A stretch of DNA of 10,572 nucleotides from an uncultured Eubacteriales bacterium (lineage in GTDB: Bacteria > Bacillota > Clostridia > Christensenellales > Borkfalkiaceae). Below are positions 6,974 through 10,572 of the stretch, piece after piece. Numbering within the stretch: the stretch's first letter is position 1; each line of letters starts with the position of its first letter. Below the pieces are notes generated by a model that was not told where the DNA came from, made no database searches, and saw only the letters and a program-made list of their open reading frames with translations. Both the position numbers and the translations under genes were made by a program. The DNA lies in NCBI GenBank assembly GCA_949745625.1, contig CATJZR010000071.1, positions 1-10,572 of the forward strand. Direction: 5' to 3'.

Positions 6974-8044
6974 TTATATTATTCTTAAACCTTCGGCAAA
7001 AAGGTTATAATAAAACGCGTAAGTCGCTTCTATGGCAGCAACTGATTTATAGTAACAAGTCCCTATACAAAAGTCACCTATATACAAGTTAATGAATTTA
7101 TCGTTTGCCGTATTGAACGGTTTATCACACACACCGAATTGTAACTTTAATTTACCGCTTAAATGCACCCCATCTATATTTATAAACATTAAATCAAAAT
7201 CTATATTCCATAAACCCAAACCGGTTATCAGCTCCAATTCCGGCGGATTTTCAAACCCTAATTTTGGCACATAAATTAACATATCCTTATTTAAAATGTA
7301 ACTTTCTTTTCCGCGATAAATATCATAAAAAAATGAATTTGCACCTATATGACAACCTTCGCTTGCCGCATTAAAAATATAAAATTCTTTTCCTAATGAA
7401 TTAGTGAACTTCTTTAATTCTTCATTTTCAAAGCTTTCATAAGACGTGTCGTTTTCAGTAGTTTCGTAAGAAAAATGTGCCGCCTCGTAAATATGTTCAT
7501 AATCGTAAATGTTCTTATATGACATATAAGGCAATGCGGGTTCCACATCCTCGAATACCGGCAGCGAGCCGTCGTCCGCAATCGGTTCAAGTACGGGTTT
7601 TGTATATTCTCTTACGTATAAGTCGGTACACTTTTCCTCCCACTCGCGGTTGTCTATCCGATACCTCATTCGCCCGAGAAAATAGCCCCCTCTGCCCTTC
7701 GTATCCCAGCTTGCCGTCAGACTTTTACCTTGGTCCAAGTCTTCAGTGCTTCCCGTTGCCACTTCCGTCATCCCCACATAAGTATCTGCTTCTGTTTCGG
7801 AATAATAAAGATACACTTGCACCTTTGCTTCTGCAGGAAACAGCGTAAACGTATTCTTTACCGTTGCGCTTGCCTTATCGCCCTCAAAGTCCACTTTTAA
7901 ATCAAGCTTTGTTATTATCGAGTATTTTGAACCGTCGGGGTCGTTAAAATTTCCGTCCGCTCCCTTACCGCCGCAGGCGGCAAACGAAATGCACACCGCA
8001 ACCGACATACACGCCGTAGCTATTCCCTTTAAAATCTTTTTCAT
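6974..8044 (-). CDS. Putative lipoprotein of unknown function
   Basis: This 356-residue protein starts MKKILKGIATACMSVAV and has a clear lipobox, SFAAC, with Cys24 as the predicted lipidated residue, so it is expected to be anchored on the outer face of the membrane. A small Gly/Asp-rich linker follows. The segment around 45-150 looks like beta-sheet (alternating Val/Thr/Lys, then a WDTKGRGGYFLGRMRYRI stretch), possibly an Ig-like fold. The C-terminal half is aromatic-rich and I recognise no family in it. The start codon is 23 bases from the predicted transcription start, with a GGGGG stretch at 8053-8057 as a weak ribosome binding site. It is the first gene of the three-gene operon. Base composition changes inside the gene: about 48-53% GC in the 5' third and 23-30% in the 3' part. 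Confidence 0.75.
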   Translation of the reverse strand: MKKILKGIATACMSVAVCISFAACGGKGADGNFNDPDGSKYSIITKLDLKVDFEGDKASATVKNTFTLFPAEAKVQVYLYYSETEADTYVGMTEVATGSTEDLDQGKSLTASWDTKGRGGYFLGRMRYRIDNREWEEKCTDLYVREYTKPVLEPIADDGSLPVFEDVEPALPYMSYKNIYDYEHIYEAAHFSYETTENDTSYESFENEELKKFTNSLGKEFYIFNAASEGCHIGANSFFYDIYRGKESYILNKDMLIYVPKLGFENPPELELITGLGLWNIDFDLMFINIDGVHLSGKLKLQFGVCDKPFNTANDKFINLYIGDFCIGTCYYKSVAAIEATYAFYYNLFAEGLRII

Positions 8045-8073
8045 ATTCCGATACCCCCGAATACTTTAATACT

Positions 8074-8102
8074 ATTATAATTATACTATACTCATCTGTA
8101 AA
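8074..8102 (-). promoter_or_regulatory. SigA-type promoter of the lipoprotein-peptidase-XRE operon
   Basis: On the minus strand TTTACA (8097-8102) and a perfect TATAAT (8074-8079) are 17 bp apart. Transcription should start near 8067, leaving a leader of about 23 nt. A second overlapping TATAAT-like hexamer lies just upstream. The layout and -35 sequence match the rqcP promoter. Confidence 0.75.
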
Positions 8103-8119
8103 AATCTATATTTTAACAG

Positions 8120-8150
8120 GTTGCATTTTGGTTGCGCACCGTTGCATTTT
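8120..8150. repeat. Phased GTTGC direct repeats upstream of the lipoprotein promoter
   Basis: GTTGCATTTT occurs at 8120-8129 and exactly again at 8141-8150, with GTTGCGCACC at 8131-8140 in between. The three GTTGC words start 11 and 10 bases apart, about one helical turn. The array lies 18-48 bases beyond the -35 box, a position suited to an activator or upstream regulator. Only three copies exist and there are no spacers, so it is not CRISPR. Confidence 0.5.
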
Positions 8151-8161
8151 CTCTACGGTAT

Positions 8162-8189
8162 AAAAAAAGACTCTACGCACGGTAGAGTC
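8162..8189 (-). terminator. Strong intrinsic terminator after the SSB-like gene
   Basis: Perfect 8-bp arms GACTCTAC (8169-8176) and GTAGAGTC (8182-8189) with a 5-nt loop are followed on the minus strand by seven Us. It begins 8 bases after the stop codon of the SSB-like gene. A second copy of CTCTACGG lies just beyond it at 8151-8158. Confidence 0.92.
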
Positions 8190-8197
8190 GTTGTTTT

Positions 8198-8887
8198 TTA
8201 CTGATTTTCGTATTCAGTTGCGCGGGGGACGGAATACAGGTCGAACTCGCTGTCTATATCGAATTCGCTGTCGTCGTCAAACGCCGCAAGCTTGGAAATG
8301 GAAACTTCGTAAGCGGTCATCGTAACGAAGCTTTCGTCCGGCTGCTTTTTCTGGTATTCCCTGCTTTGAATTCTGCCCGACAGCGCGACCTTGTCGCCAA
8401 CGGTCAAATTCCTTACGAAGCGCGCGTTTCTGCCCCAGGCTATCGCGGGAATGTAGTCCGACTTGTTATAGCTGCGGTTTACCGCGACCAGCAAATCGGC
8501 AATTTCGCGGTTAAAGGGCGTAGTTCTGTACACGGGCGGCTTGCAGATATAGCCCGACAGCACAATCGAGTTGGGGTTTTTATCGGGCTGAGAGTCGAGA
8601 AGCTCGCGCACGAACACCGTAAGCATAAGGCGGGATTTCCCGTCCTCGAGCTTGTTATACGAACGGAACTGACCCAGCGCGCAGATGTGGCCGCCGCGCT
8701 TCATATCCTCGGTCATTATCCGCTCGGAAACGGTGACGGGCAATATATCCGCCTGACCCGAAAGACGCATTACTCTGACGTAAAACTCGTAAAATCCTTC
8801 GCCGTAGACCTCATGCGAGAACTCGGCATCGGAAACTATTTCTCCGTAAATGTAAACCTTATTGTTTTTCTCTGCGTTGTAATTCAT
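8198..8887 (-). CDS. Tandem OB-fold single-stranded DNA-binding-like protein
   Basis: This 229-residue protein appears to contain two OB-fold units. Residues about 10-97 form the first (NKVYIYGEIVSDAEF to LTVFVREL). Residues about 107-200 form the second, which reads like classic SSB: NSIVLSGYICKPPVYRTTP, IADLLVAVNRSYNKSDYIP, AWGRNARFVRNLTVGDKVAL. The C-terminus is acidic (DDDSEFDIDSEFD) but lacks the usual DDDIPF-type tip that recruits SSB partners. The ATG at 8885-8887 is chosen because GGAGG lies 5 bases upstream; the in-frame extension would need a TTG that overlaps this site. It follows the deacetylase gene by 31 bases, so the two are probably cotranscribed. It is likely a secondary SSB paralogue, as ordinary SSBs have one OB fold and about 150-180 residues; a primosome or recombination accessory role is possible. 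Confidence 0.8.
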   Translation of the reverse strand: MNYNAEKNNKVYIYGEIVSDAEFSHEVYGEGFYEFYVRVMRLSGQADILPVTVSERIMTEDMKRGGHICALGQFRSYNKLEDGKSRLMLTVFVRELLDSQPDKNPNSIVLSGYICKPPVYRTTPFNREIADLLVAVNRSYNKSDYIPAIAWGRNARFVRNLTVGDKVALSGRIQSREYQKKQPDESFVTMTAYEVSISKLAAFDDDSEFDIDSEFDLYSVPRATEYENQ

Positions 8888-8918
8888 ATATGCCTCCAAA
8901 AAAGTTTTTCAAATCGTT

Positions 8919-9683
8919 TTACTTTGCAGGGATTTGTCTGCCCGTGCCGTCGATAGTATAGTTATCTTTATAGATAAGCTCGCCTATCGGCACGAAGCTG
9001 TAACCCTTGTTTTTCAGCGTTTCCAAAATTATGGGAACCGCCTCCGCAGTATGCAGTCCGTTATTATGCATGAGTATAATCGAGCCGTTTTTGACGCTGC
9101 TGATTACGCGCATGGCAATGTCCGTTGCCGAAAGGTCCTTCCAGTCCAGACTGTCGGTATCCCACTGTATGGTATAATAGCCCAGCTCAGACGCGGTTTT
9201 GATAAGCTCGTCGTCGTAGTCGCCGTAGGGCGGACGGAAAAGATTTACGTCCTTACCCGTAACCGACTTAATCGCTTCGGACGAGGTGGAAAGCTCTAAC
9301 TTGATTTCCTCTCCGTTCTGCTTTGACATATAACTATGCGTCGACGAATGCGTACCGATTTCGTGACCCGCCGCGTCTATTTTTTTGACGTACTCGGGGT
9401 ACTTCTCGGTCCAGAATTCGACCATGAACCAGGTGGCCTTTACGTCGCTGACTTTCAGCGCGTTTAATATACCGTCCGTATGCTCGACGCCCCAGGCACA
9501 GTCAAAGGAAATTGCGACGGTTTTGTCCTCCCGCTCGACACTGTAAATGGGAACAAGGCGCGTTGTGTTTCCGAAATATACCGCATACGCGCCCGTGTAG
9601 TAGACCGTAACCGACAGCACCGTAAAGATAACCGCGGCAACCGCCGCAAGCAACGCGCTTTTAAGTTTAAAAGTTCTAATCAC
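8919..9683 (-). CDS. pdaB: Polysaccharide deacetylase, PdaB-like (sporulation-type)
   Basis: This is a 254-residue NodB-fold deacetylase predicted to remove acetyl groups from cell-wall or spore-cortex glycan. It has a membrane anchor at about residues 9-33 and then the catalytic domain outside the membrane: SFDCAWG with Asp61 as probable base, the metal-binding pair HSSTH (His112, His116), RPPYGDY (150-156), WDTDSLDW (174-181) and LMHNN with His206. The SFD(A/C)AWG variant and the ending IYKDNYTIDGTGRQI are typical of the PdaB subgroup found in spore-forming Firmicutes; B. subtilis PdaB is needed for stable spores. The start is a GTG at 9681-9683, supported by GGAGAG at 9691-9696. It leads an operon with the SSB-like gene. 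A SigE-like promoter may lie upstream. The subgroup is confident; the sporulation role is inferred from family. Confidence 0.9.
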   Translation of the reverse strand: MIRTFKLKSALLAAVAAVIFTVLSVTVYYTGAYAVYFGNTTRLVPIYSVEREDKTVAISFDCAWGVEHTDGILNALKVSDVKATWFMVEFWTEKYPEYVKKIDAAGHEIGTHSSTHSYMSKQNGEEIKLELSTSSEAIKSVTGKDVNLFRPPYGDYDDELIKTASELGYYTIQWDTDSLDWKDLSATDIAMRVISSVKNGSIILMHNNGLHTAEAVPIILETLKNKGYSFVPIGELIYKDNYTIDGTGRQIPAK

Positions 9684-9757
9684 CGCTTACTCTCCGATAA
9701 TATCACATTCAATACAATGAATTATGTCTGATTTTGCCGCAAACGCACTAATTATAG

Positions 9758-9785
9758 GATGTATGCAACAAAACTCTTTACCTAT
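9758..9785 (-). promoter_or_regulatory. Possible SigE-type sporulation promoter for the deacetylase gene
   Basis: On the minus strand CATACATC (9758-9765) resembles the SigE -10 CATACA-T, and ATA lies 17 bp upstream at 9783-9785. The start site would be near 9751, about 68 nt before the GTG. A TATAAT at 9751-9756 has no good -35, so a housekeeping promoter is less well supported. Both are short matches in AT-rich DNA. Confidence 0.3.
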
Positions 9786-9821
9786 ATTTATTTGACTGAA
9801 ATTAAAAATATTCTACCGCAC

Positions 9822-9850
9822 AAAAAAAAAGGCGCGCCGTCGCAGCGCGC
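9822..9850 (-). terminator. Second terminator downstream of the rarA operon
   Basis: GCGCGC at 9832-9837 pairs with GCGCGC at 9845-9850 across 7 bases, and on the minus strand the stem is followed by a run of nine Us (9822-9830). It lies about 50 bases beyond the first hairpin at 9903-9933 and appears to be a backup that insulates the deacetylase promoter. Confidence 0.85.
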
Positions 9851-9902
9851 TTCATTCAGCATAAAATAAAAACCGTATTTGTCAACATCAAAACGGCAAC
9901 AA

Positions 9903-9933
9903 AAAAGCTCTTGAATATTTTTCAAGAGCTTTT
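9903..9933. terminator. Symmetrical terminator after the small membrane protein gene
   Basis: Perfect 13-bp arms at 9903-9915 and 9921-9933 (core AGCTCTTGAA / TTCAAGAGCT) enclose a 5-nt loop. The A and T runs at the ends of the arms allow function on both strands. On the minus strand it terminates transcripts from the gene ending at 9955. Confidence 0.88.
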
Positions 9934-9954
9934 CTATATATTTAATTTTTTGTT

Positions 9955-10224
9955 TCAGCCGTATCTTCCAAAATGCCGCAGACGAGTAAAATATACCACT
10001 TCATATACGTACGAAGAAGAAGTTACGGAATCGTGTGTTGCATCGGTACAAATCACCTCTATAATCTCGGCTTCAACCTCAATTCCATTGTAATATAGAT
10101 TATCGATAAAATTGTCACTTCGATAATGACTCCAAAAAATAACGGAAAGAACGGCAAAGACAATAAAAGCGACGTTTATAAAAATTTGGTATAAGATAAA
10201 TTTATTCTTTATTCCTATATCCAT
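9955..10224 (-). CDS. Small single-pass membrane protein of unknown function
   Basis: This 89-residue protein has one hydrophobic helix at about residues 9-32 (FILYQIFINVAFIVFAVLSVIF). A soluble part follows with NGIEVEAEIIEV and YVYEVVYF, which vaguely recalls DUF3592-type domains (a membrane helix followed by a strand-rich segment beginning G-x-x-V-x-A), but it ends early and may be a shortened member. The ATG at 10222-10224 is chosen because AAGGA lies 6 bases upstream. A GTG at 10252-10254 overlaps the rarA stop and has only a distant AAGGG, so it is less likely. The gene is AT-rich compared with rarA. It sits 29 bases after rarA and is probably cotranscribed, with two terminators after it. 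No function can be assigned. Confidence 0.65.
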   Translation of the reverse strand: MDIGIKNKFILYQIFINVAFIVFAVLSVIFWSHYRSDNFIDNLYYNGIEVEAEIIEVICTDATHDSVTSSSYVYEVVYFTRLRHFGRYG

Positions 10225-10253
10225 ATTCCGTCCTTGAAGTTTTGCGATACGCA

Positions 10254-10572
10254 CTATTTAAGCTTTCCCTTGTCCTTTCTGTTTTGCCTGACAATTTTTT
10301 CGTAGCCGTAGTCGGACGGGGTATAGTAAATTCTGTCTTTCAATTTGTCGGGCAGATACTGCTGATTGACCCACCCTCCCGCAAAGTCATGCGGGTACTT
10401 ATACGCGCGGCTTTGCGTCTTAGTAGAACCGTCGCCGAACGTATTGTCTTTAAGGTACGGCGGAACGCCCTCGTCGTCACGCACCTCGCGCGCATCCTTT
10501 TTAGCCGCGCCCATCGCCTGAACGACCGTGTTGCTTTTTGGCGCCTCGCAGACGTAAATAATTGCATTCGAC
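10254..10572 (-). CDS. rarA: Replication-associated recombination protein A, C-terminal fragment (runs off right edge)
   Basis: The visible 106 residues are the C-terminal end of RarA (MgsA, YrvN), an AAA+ ATPase related to clamp loaders that acts at stalled replication forks with SSB and RecA. The reading frame is open to the window edge and begins inside the gene. Recognisable features are EAPKSNTVVQAM (family APKSNSAY-like), the segment DAREVRDDEGVPPYLKDNT, YKYPHDFAGGWVNQQYLP (the hallmark YPHD...QQYLP block), then IYYTPSDYGYE near the end. The AAA+ core with Walker motifs lies outside the window. The methionine at 10514 is internal and not a start. The stop TAG at 10254-10256 is followed by the small membrane protein gene. 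Confidence 0.9.
   Translation of the reverse strand, partial: SNAIIYVCEAPKSNTVVQAMGAAKKDAREVRDDEGVPPYLKDNTFGDGSTKTQSRAYKYPHDFAGGWVNQQYLPDKLKDRIYYTPSDYGYEKIVRQNRKDKGKLK

Noticed and set aside
8120..8189. CRISPR-like array
   Set aside because: There are only three short GTTGC repeats without spacers and one terminator hairpin; no cas genes are nearby.
8888..8899. TTG upstream start for the SSB-like gene
   Set aside because: The codon overlaps the GGAGG that serves the ATG at 8885-8887.
8366..8956. 196-residue plus-strand open frame
   Set aside because: It is antisense to the SSB-like gene and the end of the deacetylase gene, both clearly supported on the minus strand.
9911..10093. 60-residue plus-strand open frame
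   Set aside because: It starts within a terminator hairpin and overlaps the minus-strand membrane protein gene; no ribosome binding site or recognisable feature.

Overview
This window looks like a chromosomal segment from an uncultured Firmicutes/Clostridia-type bacterium. Genes are tightly packed, with AGGAGG-type ribosome binding sites, TTGACA/TATAAT-like promoters and U-tract hairpin terminators. RpoB can be aligned to Bacillus subtilis RpoB with almost no gaps outside one region. The window also carries RqcP (YabO) and a PdaB-like deacetylase, the latter typical of spore-formers. I cannot name a genus. No rRNA, tRNA, CRISPR array, transposase or integrase was seen.

Layout, left to right. 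(1) 1-1981, minus: the first 660 codons of rpoB, running off the left edge. (2) 1982-2381: a 400-base divergent intergenic region with two promoters that point at each other and several inverted repeats. (3) 2382-5113, plus: a compact operon of rqcP (rescue of stalled ribosomes), an ispD-ispF fusion (isoprenoid precursor synthesis) and radA (recombination), closed by a hairpin terminator at 5118-5150. (4) 5158-8044, minus: a probable three-gene operon transcribed from a promoter at 8074-8102. It encodes a lipoprotein of unknown function, an exported protein with a cysteine-peptidase-like core and a Cys/His-rich tail, and a small XRE regulator with two membrane segments. This is the most unfamiliar part of the window; its middle (about 6000-7440) is far more AT-rich than everything around it. 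(5) 8198-9683, minus: a PdaB-type polysaccharide deacetylase followed by a tandem OB-fold SSB-like protein, ended by a strong terminator. (6) 9955-10572, minus: the 3' end of rarA and a small one-helix membrane protein, followed by two successive terminators.

How the genes work together: the housekeeping parts are conventional (transcription, ribosome quality control, MEP pathway, DNA repair). The exported lipoprotein/peptidase-like pair with a membrane-anchored XRE protein is best read as a small envelope-facing accessory module of unknown role. Its regulator may act at the phased GTTGC repeats just upstream of the promoter, but that link is inference.
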